A stretch of 64,000 nt of DNA from Lentisalinibacter salinarum. GTDB taxonomy: Bacteria; Pseudomonadota; Gammaproteobacteria; Steroidobacterales; Woeseiaceae. Positions 42,768 through 51,910 of the stretch are shown here, one piece after another. How positions within the stretch are numbered: the stretch's first letter is position 1; each line of letters begins with the position of its first letter. The stretch is from NCBI RefSeq assembly GCF_040706555.1, contig NZ_JAPDRH010000003.1:372001-436000 (forward strand), read 5' to 3'. The translations under genes and the position numbers were made by a program. The notes below the pieces were generated by a model. The model worked only from the letters and a program-made list of their open reading frames with translations, was not told where the DNA came from and searched no databases.

Positions 42768-43295
42768 TCAGCTCCACTCCCAGTCGACGACGATGCAGCC
42801 TTCGTCCAGGCGCACCGCCTTCACCGTCCGGTCGATCACGAAAGGGATCAGCAAATCCTCTCCCTCGCCGCGATCGACCACCATCACGTCGTGCGCGCCG
42901 GTCTCCAGCATGTTGCCGACCCGGCCGAGCCGCTCGCCGCGGCTGTCGCGCACTTCCAGGCCGATCAGATCGGCCCAGTAATATTCTCCCTCTCCGGGGT
43001 CCGGCAGACTCGACCGCTCGACGGCGATCTCGGCCCCGACCCATTCCTCCGCCGCCTCGCGGTCCTCGACGGACTCCAGCGCGGCGGTGATCGTCCGGCC
43101 GCCCGCGCGGCCGTCCCGTACCCGCACCCGGCGCCGCTCCCGGCCCCTGATCAGCCACCATTCCGGGTAGGAGAGCACATTCTCCCTAGGGTCGGTGTAG
43201 GAAAACACCTTCACCCATCCCCGTATGCCGTGGACGCCGCTGATCCGGCCCAGGGTGACCAGATCGCCGGTCACCGCCGGATCGCGTTCTTCCAC
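42768..43295 (-). CDS. rimM: Ribosome maturation factor RimM
   Basis: A 30S maturation factor with an N-terminal RimM barrel (LVTLGRISGVHGIRGWVKVF) and a C-terminal PRC-barrel (YYWADLIGLEVRDSRGERLG and ending VVDWEWS). No ATG fits: GTG codons at 43295 and 43274 are both plausible and neither has a strong ribosome binding site. The first gives 175 residues and is chosen by comparison with E. coli RimM (182). The frame is open much further upstream through rpsP, which is noise. Confidence 0.93.
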   Translation of the reverse strand: MEERDPAVTGDLVTLGRISGVHGIRGWVKVFSYTDPRENVLSYPEWWLIRGRERRRVRVRDGRAGGRTITAALESVEDREAAEEWVGAEIAVERSSLPDPGEGEYYWADLIGLEVRDSRGERLGRVGNMLETGAHDVMVVDRGEGEDLLIPFVIDRTVKAVRLDEGCIVVDWEWS

Positions 43296-43318
43296 GGCCC
43301 CGGCGGGCGGGATGCCGC

Positions 43319-43576
43319 TCAGGCGCTGGCGGCGGTCTTGCGGGCCTGCTTCAGCAGCGAAGCCACCCGCTCCGACGGCCGGGCGCCCTGACCGATCCAG
43401 TGCTCGACACGGGCCACGTCGAGGCGCAGGGACTCTTCGTCCTCTTTCGCCTGCGGGTTGAAGAAGCCGAGCCGCTCGATGTAGCGGCCGTCCCGCCGGT
43501 TGCGGCTGTCTGTCACGATGACGTGGTAGAAGGGCTTCTTCTTCGCCCCTCCCCTGGTTAACCGGATGCTGACCAT
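43319..43576 (-). CDS. rpsP: 30S ribosomal protein S16
   Basis: An 85-residue ribosomal protein with the standard start MVSIRLTRGGAKKKPFYHVI and the block RDGRYIERLGFFNPQA. It is the first gene of rpsP-rimM-trmD-rplS. Confidence 0.98.
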   Translation of the reverse strand: MVSIRLTRGGAKKKPFYHVIVTDSRNRRDGRYIERLGFFNPQAKEDEESLRLDVARVEHWIGQGARPSERVASLLKQARKTAASA

Positions 43577-43678
43577 GTATTAATGGACCTCGCCCATTCT
43601 CGAATCTGAAACCGTATTCTGAAAACAATAGACGCGGGCGCAGGCAATCGCCCGGCGCGGCGCCCGAGAAAACACGCC

Positions 43679-43706
43679 ATTCTACTGCAATGCGAGAAAA
43701 AGTGAA
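43679..43706 (-). promoter_or_regulatory. Probable sigma-70 promoter of rpsP-rimM-trmD-rplS
   Basis: On the minus strand TTCACT (-35) and TAGAAT (-10) are separated by 16 bases, in a locally AT-rich patch between ffh and rpsP. This leaves a leader of roughly 95 bases before rpsP. The leader holds a GC-rich inverted repeat around 43633-43667 that may fold. A second TTCACTT copy lies just upstream of the -35. Confidence 0.5.
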
Positions 43707-43757
43707 GGATTAAAGTGAAGAACTTTTCGGCGCTTCGCTCGCCGGCGGCACCCGCCG

Positions 43758-45119
43758 TCAGCGACCCATCGGCGGCATGCCGCCGCCGGGCATGCCGCGC
43801 ATCAGCTTCTTCATGCCGCCCTTGGAGAAACGCTTCATCATCTTCTCCATCTGGGTGTACTGTTTCAGGAGCCGGTTGACGTCCTGCACCTGCACCCCGC
43901 TGCCCGCGGCGATCCGCCGCTTGCGCGAACCGTTGATGGTCCTGGGGAAACGCCGCTCGCCCGGGGTCATGGAATTGATGATGGCGATCTGACGGCGCAG
44001 CTGGCTGTCGTCGGCCTGGCCTTTCAGCGCCGCCGGGTTGATCTTCCCCATGCCCGGCAGCTTGTCCAGCAGGGACTCCAGACCGCCCATCTCCAGCATC
44101 TGCTGGAACTGATCACGCATATCGGCGAGCGTGAAGCCCCGGCCCTTCGCGATCTTGCCGGCGAGTTTCTCCGCCTTCTTGCGGTCGACCTTCTGCTCGA
44201 CCTCCTCCACCAGCGAGAGCACGTCGCCCATGCCGAGAATCCGGGTGGCCATGCGGCCGGGATGAAACACCTCCAGCGCGTCCGTTTTCTCGCCGACGCC
44301 CATGAAGCGGATGGGCTTGCCGGTGATCTCGCGCACCGACAGGGCGACGCCGCCGCGGGCATCGCCGTCCGCCTTGGTCAGGATGGCGCCGGTCAGCGGC
44401 AGCGCCTCGGAGAACGCCCGGGCTGCGTTCACGGCGTCCTGGCCCGCCATGGCATCGATCACGAACAGGGTCTCGTGCGGCGAGGCCAGCTCGTGCACGG
44501 CTCGGACCTCGCTCATCATCTCGTCGTCGACGTGCAGGCGGCCCGCGGTATCCACGATGAGCACGTCCGCGAAACTGCGCCGGGCCGCCTCCAGCGCCCG
44601 CTGCACGATGACCGTGGGCGCCTCCGAGGCCTCGGAGGGAATCCACTCGGCGCCCACCTCCCCGGCCAGACGCTCCAGCTGCAGGATGGCGGCCGGCCGA
44701 TGCACGTCGACGCTGACCAGTGCGACGGACTTCTTCTCCTTCTCGATCAGGCGTCGGGCGAGCTTCGCCGCCGTGGTGGTCTTGCCCGCGCCCTGCAGGC
44801 CCGCCAGCAGGATGACCACCGGCGGCTGCGCACGCAGATCCAGTGCCTCGGTCTCCCCGCCCAGCACCCGCTCCAGCTCTGCCTGGATGATCTTGACGAA
44901 GGCCTGGCCCGGCGTGAGGCTGCGGGAGACCTCCTCGCCCAGCGCGCGCTCGCGCACCCGGCCGATGAAGTCCTTGACCACGGGCAGCGCCACGTCGGCC
45001 TCCAGCAGTGCCATGCGCACCTGCCGCAGGGTGTCCCGGATGTTGTCTTCGGTGATGCGGCCCTTGCCCGTGAGGGATTTCGCCGCACCACTCAGTCGAT
45101 CGCTGAGATTGTCGAACAT
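43758..45119 (-). CDS. ffh: Signal recognition particle protein Ffh
   Basis: A 453-residue SRP GTPase that binds signal peptides and 4.5S RNA. The G-domain motifs GLQGAGKTTT, DTAGRL and TKADGDARGG are present, followed by a methionine-rich M domain whose RNA-binding helix includes SRKRRIAAGSG and whose tail is rich in methionine and glycine (MMKRFSKGGMKKLMRGMPGG). Its RNA partner ffs is at 2.6 kb in the same window. Confidence 0.98.
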   Translation of the reverse strand: MFDNLSDRLSGAAKSLTGKGRITEDNIRDTLRQVRMALLEADVALPVVKDFIGRVRERALGEEVSRSLTPGQAFVKIIQAELERVLGGETEALDLRAQPPVVILLAGLQGAGKTTTAAKLARRLIEKEKKSVALVSVDVHRPAAILQLERLAGEVGAEWIPSEASEAPTVIVQRALEAARRSFADVLIVDTAGRLHVDDEMMSEVRAVHELASPHETLFVIDAMAGQDAVNAARAFSEALPLTGAILTKADGDARGGVALSVREITGKPIRFMGVGEKTDALEVFHPGRMATRILGMGDVLSLVEEVEQKVDRKKAEKLAGKIAKGRGFTLADMRDQFQQMLEMGGLESLLDKLPGMGKINPAALKGQADDSQLRRQIAIINSMTPGERRFPRTINGSRKRRIAAGSGVQVQDVNRLLKQYTQMEKMMKRFSKGGMKKLMRGMPGGGMPPMGR

Positions 45120-45216
45120 GCTGCCGTCGCCCGCGGGCGTGAATGACTGGAGGCCGTGAGAGCCTTTTGACAGCGGCTTATTCTAGCGGTTCGGCAGCCG
45201 GCCGGGAAACCGGATA

Positions 45217-45984
45217 TCAGATATCGAGAACGGCGCCCCGGGACAGCATCTCGACCCGGCGCAGGGGCAGCGCCTCCTTGACCTGATGCAGGATCACCTC
45301 TTCCTCGCCGGGCTTCATCGCCGTAAGCCAGATGTCCGGCGTGTGCCGGAGCTGGGCGATGTCCTCGGCCATCGTGCTCGGCGTGTAGTGGCCCGATTCC
45401 CTGGCCAGATTCTCCTGCGCGTTGGGGAAGGAGACCTCGATGACCAGCGCCCGCAGCTCCGGCAGGGAATTCAGTATGGGCCACAGGGTGCGGTTGGTGC
45501 CGGTATCGCCGCTCACGGCGAAGCCCTTGCCGGCGTCATTGATGGTGTAGCCCTGGGCCGGGACGCTGTGGGCGACGTCCACGGCGGTGAACTCCCGCGC
45601 GCCGATGGCCACCGTATCGCCGGGGTTGCAGACGCGGTAGCGCAGCACCGGATCCTCCGCCGTCGGCAGCACGGAGAAATCCGGCCAGATCACCCAGTTG
45701 AACAGATGCTTCTGGACCGCTTCCAGGGTCTCGCGCCGGCCGTAGACGGTGATCTGCTCGCCGTCGCGGCTGTCGAACACGCTGTCGAGGAACAGCGGCA
45801 GCCCCGCGATATGGTCGAGGTGGGAATGGGTGAGGAAGACGTGGCGGATGCGGGCAAGCTCGTCGAGCTGCAGGTCGCCGACGCCGGTCCCGGCATCCAG
45901 GAGCACATCGTCGTCGATCAGCATCGCGGAAGTGCGCGTTCCCGCACCTATCCCTCCGCTGCATCCCATGATCCTGATCCGCAT
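45217..45984 (-). CDS. MBL-fold hydrolase similar to class II cyclic-nucleotide phosphodiesterases
   Basis: A 255-residue metallo-beta-lactamase-fold protein. The metal motif HSHLDH (H53, H55, D57, H58) is followed by IAGLPLFLDS, close to the class II cyclic-nucleotide phosphodiesterase signature. Further metal ligands lie near AHSVPAQG and in VSGDTGTN. No signal peptide is seen. It lies between ffh (same strand) and the divergent ypjD gene. cAMP or c-di-nucleotide hydrolysis is possible, but an RNase Z-like or other esterase role is not excluded. Confidence 0.8.
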   Translation of the reverse strand: MRIRIMGCSGGIGAGTRTSAMLIDDDVLLDAGTGVGDLQLDELARIRHVFLTHSHLDHIAGLPLFLDSVFDSRDGEQITVYGRRETLEAVQKHLFNWVIWPDFSVLPTAEDPVLRYRVCNPGDTVAIGAREFTAVDVAHSVPAQGYTINDAGKGFAVSGDTGTNRTLWPILNSLPELRALVIEVSFPNAQENLARESGHYTPSTMAEDIAQLRHTPDIWLTAMKPGEEEVILHQVKEALPLRRVEMLSRGAVLDI

Positions 45985-46135
45985 AGGCTTTCGACCCGCT
46001 CCGGTCTCTGCTCGAAGCTCGCCCGTCCCTGGCCGGCTACGCGCCTGTGCGTCGGGATGACAGGGTTCTAAACAGGGACACCATGTGCGATGATTTCGGT
46101 GCTTCTAAACCTATTTGACGCCTCCCAGGGTTTCC

Positions 46136-46942
46136 GTGTTTCAAATCACAGTTCTCGCCTTGTACGCCGGTGCGGGCTGCCTGCTGGCGGCCGGCCAGAT
46201 GCCGAAATACGAGCACCGGCACGAGGTTCTGTTCTGGTTCTCCCTGCCGCTGGCTCTGGCGGGGCTGCTGGCGCACGAACAGATGCTGGCACGGGAGATA
46301 CTGGTCGGCGACGCGCTGCGGCTCAGCATCTTCAGCATGACGTCTCTCGCCGGCTGGCAGGTCGCGATACTGGCCACGCTCGCCGCCCTCAGGGAGCGGT
46401 TGCGCGGACTTTCGGCGATCCTCTTCCTGGTGGCGGGCGTGGCGGCGCTCGGCACCGGTTTCAGCAACGAGGCCAACGTCACGTCCAGCCTCACCTGGCA
46501 GCTGCGCACCCATGTCATGCTGTCGATGTTCGCGTACAGCCTGCTCGCCGTGGGTGCCGTGCTCGCCGTCGCCGCCCTGCACCAGGACCGGCTGCTGCGC
46601 AGAGCGAAGATGGGGCTCTATACGCGGCTGATGCCGCCGCTGGAGACCATGGAGTCCCTGCTCTACGGCGTGGCCACGGCCGGTTTCCTCTGCCTGCTCC
46701 TGGCGGTGTTCAGCGGCCTGGTGCGCGTCGAGAACCTGTTTGCCCAGCACCTGCTCCACAAGAGCGTGCTCTCGTTCATCGCACTGGGCCTGTTCGGCGT
46801 GCTGCTGATCGGTCGCCAGCTCGCCGGCTGGCGCGGGCGGCGCGCCATCTATCTCTACCTCGGCGGTTTCTTCACGCTGGTGCTGGCCTACTACGGCAGC
46901 AAGATCGTCCTCGAGTACATTCTGCACCGGCCCTGGGGCTGA
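46136..46942 (+). CDS. ypjD: CcsA/YpjD-family inner-membrane protein
   Basis: A 268-residue membrane protein with eight or so hydrophobic segments, related to the cytochrome c assembly protein CcsA/CcmC. Histidines suited to heme binding appear in WQLRTHVMLSMFAYSL and LLHKSVLSFIALG, and the segment 1 pattern is ALYAGAGCLLAAGQ. E. coli YpjD (263) is also next to ffh and corB. The GTG at 46136 has AGGG six bases upstream and was chosen over a TTG seven codons earlier. Its role remains unclear in the literature. Confidence 0.88.
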   Translation: MFQITVLALYAGAGCLLAAGQMPKYEHRHEVLFWFSLPLALAGLLAHEQMLAREILVGDALRLSIFSMTSLAGWQVAILATLAALRERLRGLSAILFLVAGVAALGTGFSNEANVTSSLTWQLRTHVMLSMFAYSLLAVGAVLAVAALHQDRLLRRAKMGLYTRLMPPLETMESLLYGVATAGFLCLLLAVFSGLVRVENLFAQHLLHKSVLSFIALGLFGVLLIGRQLAGWRGRRAIYLYLGGFFTLVLAYYGSKIVLEYILHRPWG

Positions 46943-47062
46943 TGGCGCCGGCCCGCCGAGGTGCCCCGGGGTGCCGGGCCGCGACCCGTGCGCTTGACAG
47001 CGACGCTGCCCTGTTGGTCAACTGCCTGCTATCTAGTTGAAAGGAGACGGGGTGCCCCCTCT

Positions 47063-48349
47063 TTGACCGAAGACCAACCTCTGGGCTTCCTGTTCGGTGT
47101 ACTCGGGCTGCTGCTGATACTGTCGGCGTTCTTCTCGGGCACCGAGACGGCTCTCATGAGCCTGAACCGCTACCGCCTGCGACATCGTGCCCGCTCCGGC
47201 CACCGGGGCGCACGGCTCGCCGAGTCGTTGCTGCGTCGGCCGGACCGCCTGATCGGCCTTATCCTGCTCGGCAATAACCTGGTCAACATCTCGGCCGCCT
47301 CCCTGGTGACCCTGATCTCTCTCCGACTGGGCGGCGAGGCGGCCATCGCCATCGGCACCGGCCTGCTGACGCTGGTGATACTGATCTTCGCGGAGGTGGC
47401 GCCGAAGACGCTGGCCGCGCTGCACCCGGAGCGCGTAGCGCTGCCTGCGGCATTCATCTACTACCCGCTGCTGCGCGTCCTTTACCCGTTCGTCTGGGTC
47501 ACGAACCTGCTGGCCAATGCCGTGTTGCGCCTGTTCGGCGTGCGCCACGACGACGTGCAATCCCACTCGCTCAGCAGCGAAGAGCTGCGCACCGTGGTCA
47601 ATGAGGCCGGCGCGATGATCTCGCGCCGCTACCGGCGCATGCTCACCAGCATCCTGGACCTCGAGAAGGTCACCGTGGACGACATCATGGTGCCCCACAA
47701 CGAGATCATCGCCATCAATCTCGAGGAGCCGATGGTGCGGATCCTGGACCAGATCCAGGCCAGCCAGCACACGCGACTGCCAGCCTATCGGGACAGCATC
47801 GACAACGTGGTGGGCATTCTGCACATCCGGCGGCTCGTCACCGCCCTGCGCAAGGCGGAGCTCGCCCGCGAAGACCTCGTGGAGGCGCTGCAGGAACCCT
47901 ATTACGTGCCGGAGGGCACGCCTCTCAGCACCCAGCTGGTCCAGTTCCAGCAGCGCAAGCGCCGTCTCGCGCTGGTGGTCGACGAGTACGGCGATATCCA
48001 GGGCATGGTGACGCTGGAGGATATCCTGCAGGAGATCGTCGGCGAGTTCCGCACGGTGCCCTCGGACCAGCATCCGGATCTGCAGCCGGATGGTGCGGGC
48101 GGCTGGATCATCGACGGCAGTGCGAACGTTCGCGAACTGAACCGCCTGCTGGGCTGGCAGCTGCCCACGGACGGACCGAAGACCCTGAACGGCCTGATAC
48201 TGGAGACGCTGGAGACCATCCCGGAGCCCGGCACTCTGCTCGAACTGAACGACTACCCGGTGGAGATCCTCGCGACCAGCGAGAACATGGTGCGCTCGGC
48301 GCGCATCCGCGAACGGGAACCGCCGCGGCTGGCCGCCGGGGCGGACTGA
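47063..48349 (+). CDS. corB: CorB/CorC-type magnesium and cobalt transporter with DUF21 and CBS domains
   Basis: A 428-residue inner-membrane protein, the same length as E. coli CorB/YfjD. The N-terminal DUF21 domain has about four hydrophobic segments (FFSGTETALMSLNRYRLRH). A pair of CBS domains follows (from DDIMVPHNEIIAINLEEPM and DEYGDIQGMVTLEDILQEIV), and a CorC_HlyC domain ends the protein. It relates to magnesium or cobalt efflux. The TTG at 47063 is the best start; an AAAGGAG site lies farther upstream than usual. A 4-bp gap separates its stop from that of radA. Confidence 0.9.
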   Translation: MTEDQPLGFLFGVLGLLLILSAFFSGTETALMSLNRYRLRHRARSGHRGARLAESLLRRPDRLIGLILLGNNLVNISAASLVTLISLRLGGEAAIAIGTGLLTLVILIFAEVAPKTLAALHPERVALPAAFIYYPLLRVLYPFVWVTNLLANAVLRLFGVRHDDVQSHSLSSEELRTVVNEAGAMISRRYRRMLTSILDLEKVTVDDIMVPHNEIIAINLEEPMVRILDQIQASQHTRLPAYRDSIDNVVGILHIRRLVTALRKAELAREDLVEALQEPYYVPEGTPLSTQLVQFQQRKRRLALVVDEYGDIQGMVTLEDILQEIVGEFRTVPSDQHPDLQPDGAGGWIIDGSANVRELNRLLGWQLPTDGPKTLNGLILETLETIPEPGTLLELNDYPVEILATSENMVRSARIREREPPRLAAGAD

Positions 48350-48353
48350 GCGG

Positions 48354-49712
48354 TCAGCCGAAGGCCGCGTCCAGGGCCTCGGAAAGCCGTGACACGGGTA
48401 TCGCCTCCATGCCCTCCAGGGCCCGGCGGGGCGCGTTCGCTTTCGGTACGATGGCCCGGGTGAAGCCCTGCTTCGCCGCTTCGGCGAGCCGCTCCTCGCC
48501 ATAGCGCACGGGCCGCACCTCGCCTGCCAGGCCGATCTCGCCGAAGCTGATGGTGCGCCGGTCGAGCACCCGGTCCCTCAGACTCGACACGACGGCCAGC
48601 ACGGTCGGCAGATCAGCCGCGGTCTCGGCGATGCGGATGCCGCCGACCACGTTGACGAACACGTCGTCGCCGGCCAGGGACAGCCCCCCGTGGCGCTGCA
48701 GCACGGCCAGCAGCAGATTCAGCCGGTTCTGGTCCTGGCCCTGGGACAGCCGGCGCGGATAACCGCCCGCACTTTCCGTCACCAGCGCCTGCACCTCCAC
48801 CAGCATGGGCCGGCTGCCTTCCCAGGCCACGGTCACCACACCGCCGGCGGTCTCGGCCGTGTCCCGGGAGAGAAAGATCGCTGACGGGTTCTTCACCTCG
48901 CGGAAGCCCTCGGCGCCCATGGCGAACATGCCGATCTCGTTGACCGCACCGAAGCGGTTCTTCACCGCCCTGACCATGCTGAAGCGGCTCGCGGGATCGC
49001 TCTCGAAATAGAGCACGGTATCCACCATGTGCTCGACCACCCGGGGCCCGGCGATGGCGCCCTCCTTCGTCACGTGGCCGACAACGAACACGGCGACGTC
49101 GCGCTCCTTGGCCAGGCGCACCAGCCGGGCGACACACTCGCGCAGCTGGCTGACGCTGCCGGCCGCCGAGTCCACGCCGTCCGCCGTGATGGTCTGCATG
49201 GAATCGACGATCAGCACGGAGGCCCGCGAGCGCGTGACCGCATCCAGCATGAGGTCGAGGCGGGTCTCGGCCAGCAGGTGCAGATCGCTGTCCGCCACGC
49301 CCAGCCGGCGGGCCCGCTGGGCGACCTGCCGCAGGCTCTCCTCGCCGCTCACGTAGAGCACCGGCAGCGACTCCCGCAGCCGCGCCGCCACCTGCAGCAG
49401 CAGCGTGGACTTGCCGACGCCCGGATCGCCGCCGAGGAGTATGACTGCACCCGGTACCAGCCCGCCGCCCAACACCCGGTCGAACTCGCCGAATCCCGTG
49501 GTGGTACGCTCCCGCTCTTCGGCGCCCGCCTCCGCGAGCGTGGCCAGCGCCGCCAGATCGGCGCCGGCGCCGGATGGGGCCGCGCCGCTGCCGGGTGCGA
49601 GCCGCACCTCGCTCAGGGTGTTCCAGTCGCCGCAGTCCGCGCACTGGCCCTGCCACTTGACGCTGTGGGCGCCGCAGGAGGCGCAGACGTAGGCCGTCCG
49701 TGTCTTCGCCAT
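48354..49712 (-). CDS. radA: DNA repair protein RadA
   Basis: A 452-residue RecA-related branch-migration helicase. The zinc ligands are C10, C13, C24 and C27, Walker A is GDPGVGKS at 95-102, the RadA-specific KNRFG motif is in VRAVKNRFGAVNEIG, and a Lon-like domain ends the protein. The reading frame is open far upstream, but MAKTRTAYVCASCGA at 49712 is the family start. Confidence 0.97.
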   Translation of the reverse strand: MAKTRTAYVCASCGAHSVKWQGQCADCGDWNTLSEVRLAPGSGAAPSGAGADLAALATLAEAGAEERERTTTGFGEFDRVLGGGLVPGAVILLGGDPGVGKSTLLLQVAARLRESLPVLYVSGEESLRQVAQRARRLGVADSDLHLLAETRLDLMLDAVTRSRASVLIVDSMQTITADGVDSAAGSVSQLRECVARLVRLAKERDVAVFVVGHVTKEGAIAGPRVVEHMVDTVLYFESDPASRFSMVRAVKNRFGAVNEIGMFAMGAEGFREVKNPSAIFLSRDTAETAGGVVTVAWEGSRPMLVEVQALVTESAGGYPRRLSQGQDQNRLNLLLAVLQRHGGLSLAGDDVFVNVVGGIRIAETAADLPTVLAVVSSLRDRVLDRRTISFGEIGLAGEVRPVRYGEERLAEAAKQGFTRAIVPKANAPRRALEGMEAIPVSRLSEALDAAFG

Positions 49713-50245
49713 GACTCGCTGCCGGCCTGCCGCCGGTCCGGGAAAAGCGGGGATGATAGCACCGCCGCACGCACCGGTTCGCAGGCCAAAGTGGTAACGG
49801 TATCTCAATAATCCCGCGACGCTTGACCTATACTGCCCGCCGGGTGATTCCACGATGAAAACAATAGCCACCGACACGATCGCGGCGCCGGCCTCTTCTG
49901 CCGTGCCGCTCTCCGCGCATGCGGCCGGCCGACGACGCCGGCCGGGCCGAGTCCGTATCGCGGGGCGTTCCGACTTATGTTCAGTTGGTGTTACCCTTAC
50001 CCGATCGGCACAGGGAGTGCTCCCGATCGAGGCACCCATCATGGCGGACCGTGCACATGCGAGCCACCGAGGATACGCGGCGCTCGGGCCGGCCGGCCGC
50101 ACGGCGGGACACCCCGACCGGGAGAACAATGGACGAGAGGCACTTGCCAGGGAACCGGAACCGGCACGCGGGCACAGCACGGCGCTGACCTCCCGCGGCG
50201 AGAACGACAGCACGCACAACCTGGACCGGTAGACAGGCAAGCAGA
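49713..50245. other. 533-bp region without a convincing gene
   Basis: The gap lies between the divergent radA and prpC-like genes and must hold both promoters. A frame at 49855-50232 is open for 125 codons, but its composition (RRRRPGRVRIAGRSD and similar) looks like out-of-frame GC-rich DNA. Local AT-rich patches occur near 49797-49845 (including TTGACCTATACT) and 49976-50000. I could not identify a promoter, operator or RNA with confidence. Confidence 0.4.
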
Positions 50246-51073
50246 ATGAGCCTCAAGGGGAAGATCCGATTCTCCGAGATCACGGACACCGGCAAGGTGC
50301 GCGATCACAATGAGGATGCGATCGCGACCCAGCCCGATATCGGGCTGATGGTGCTCGCCGACGGCATGGGCGGCTACAACGCCGGCGAGGTGGCCAGCGG
50401 CATCGCCGTGAAGACCGTCTTCGACCTGGTCAGCGAGGCCACCAACCGGGAGAACCGCGGCGAGGTCGAGCCCACCTCCGGCCTGATGCGCCAGACCATC
50501 GTCCTGCGCGATGCCATCGCCCGGGCCAACAAGATCATCTACCAGACCGCCCAGAGCCAGCCCCAGTGCGAGGGCATGGGCACCACCATCGTCGCCTGCC
50601 TGTTCTTCGACGACCGGATCTCGGTGGCCCACGTCGGCGACTCCCGTGCCTACCGCCTGCGGGCCGATCAGTTCCAGCAACTGACGCTGGATCACTCCCT
50701 GCTGCAGGAACTGGTGGACCGCGGCTTTTATTCGCCGGAAGAGGCGCAGAGGTCGACGAACCGGAATTATGTTACAAGGGCTCTCGGCGTGGAGCCGGCG
50801 GTCGAGGTGGAAGTCCAGGAGTACGAGGTGGAGAAGGACGACGTCTATCTGCTCTGCTCGGACGGGCTGCCGGACATGGTCGAAGATGAAGATATTCATT
50901 TAACTATCAGTACGTTTAGTGCTAGCCTTGATGTGGTTGGTCAACAATTGGTCCAGCTCACGAACGACCACGGCGGCCGGGACAACGTCTCCATCATGCT
51001 GGCGCGGGTCCTGGAGTCTTTCCCCGCAAAACGGGGACTGATCGACAGAATTTCCGGACTTTTCCGGCAATGA
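50246..51073 (+). CDS. PP2C-family serine/threonine phosphatase
   Basis: A 275-residue metal-dependent protein phosphatase of the PrpC/Stp1 type. The metal and catalytic motifs are all present: DHNEDA, VLADGMGGYNAGE, GMGTTIV, HVGDSRAY, LLCSDGLPDMV and GGRDNVS. It would dephosphorylate serine or threonine residues of cytoplasmic proteins. It is followed 62 bp later by an FHA protein on the same strand. No Hanks-type kinase is in the window, although such phosphatases often sit beside one. Confidence 0.92.
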   Translation: MSLKGKIRFSEITDTGKVRDHNEDAIATQPDIGLMVLADGMGGYNAGEVASGIAVKTVFDLVSEATNRENRGEVEPTSGLMRQTIVLRDAIARANKIIYQTAQSQPQCEGMGTTIVACLFFDDRISVAHVGDSRAYRLRADQFQQLTLDHSLLQELVDRGFYSPEEAQRSTNRNYVTRALGVEPAVEVEVQEYEVEKDDVYLLCSDGLPDMVEDEDIHLTISTFSASLDVVGQQLVQLTNDHGGRDNVSIMLARVLESFPAKRGLIDRISGLFRQ

Positions 51074-51135
51074 TCGCAAGGGTCGCCCCCGGGGGTCGGG
51101 CGTCTTGCACCATCGGCAGGAGCGAGTGACAGCAA

Positions 51136-51876
51136 ATGGCACGGTTGATTCTGAGTCTGGACGGTCAGGTACTGGCCGAATACAACATGACCAAGGAGCG
51201 CTACACGATCGGGCGGCTGCCCGATAACGACGTGCGCATCGACAACCCGGCGGTGAGCGGCCACCACTCGCTGATCATCAATATCCTCAACGACTCGTTC
51301 CTCGAGGACCTGAACAGCACCAACGGCACGTACGTCAACGGCAAGCTGATCAAGAAGCACGCGCTCCAGCACGGCGACACCATCACCATCGGCCATCACC
51401 AGCTGCGCTTCGTTGACCAGCAGGCCAACGAGGCGGATCAGGACGAATTCGAGAAGACGATGGTGATCCCGCCGAGCCAGCACCGGCCCGAGCACATCGA
51501 CGAGGCGCAGAAGGCCGTCGAGCAGGCGGCAGGCGTCGCTCCGGAGCCCGAAGCTGCCCACACGGCCACGGCCGCCTCGGACGCCGCTCCGGCGCCGGCG
51601 GCACTGCCCACGGCGAAGCTGCAGGTGCTCTCGGGCGGATTCGCCGGGCGCGAGCTCGAGCTGACCAAGGCGCTCACCACGCTGGGCCGGCCCGGCGTGC
51701 AGGTGGCAGCCATCACCCGTCGCGCCGAGGGTTACTACGTGGTGCACGTGGAGAGCGGCAAGGAAGGCGACTATCCGCGGGTGAACGGCGAGTCGATAGG
51801 GCCCCAGGCCCGCAAGCTGGCCGACAACGATGTGCTCCAGCTCGCCGGCGTCAAGATGGGCTTCTTCCTGACCTGA
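51136..51876 (+). CDS. FHA-domain protein with a possible second FHA-like domain
   Basis: A 246-residue cytoplasmic protein. The N-terminal FHA domain (about 1-95) has the phosphothreonine-binding elements YTIGRLPDNDVRI, SGHHSLI and LNSTNGTYVNG. The middle linker carries FEKTMVIPPS, a threonine-containing segment that could itself be phosphorylated, then an alanine-rich stretch. Residues about 155-246 repeat the FHA pattern more weakly (LTTLGRPGVQVAAITRR and YPRVNGESIG). Together with the PP2C gene it suggests a small phospho-signalling unit. Confidence 0.88.
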   Translation: MARLILSLDGQVLAEYNMTKERYTIGRLPDNDVRIDNPAVSGHHSLIINILNDSFLEDLNSTNGTYVNGKLIKKHALQHGDTITIGHHQLRFVDQQANEADQDEFEKTMVIPPSQHRPEHIDEAQKAVEQAAGVAPEPEAAHTATAASDAAPAPAALPTAKLQVLSGGFAGRELELTKALTTLGRPGVQVAAITRRAEGYYVVHVESGKEGDYPRVNGESIGPQARKLADNDVLQLAGVKMGFFLT

Positions 51877-51881
51877 ATCCT

Positions 51882-51901
51882 GCCGGATCTGCCGATCCGG
51901 C
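51882..51901. terminator. Hairpin terminator between the FHA gene and alr
   Basis: A perfect 8-bp stem, GCCGGATC and GATCCGGC, with the loop TGCC lies 5 bp after the FHA stop and is followed by GGTTT. It probably serves both converging transcripts. Confidence 0.65.
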
Positions 51902-51910
51902 GGTTTCCGG

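Noticed and set aside
49855..50232. A 125-codon frame before the phosphatase gene
   Set aside because: Arginine/alanine/glycine-rich with no domain, signal or convincing ribosome binding site; kept only as part of the non-coding gap.
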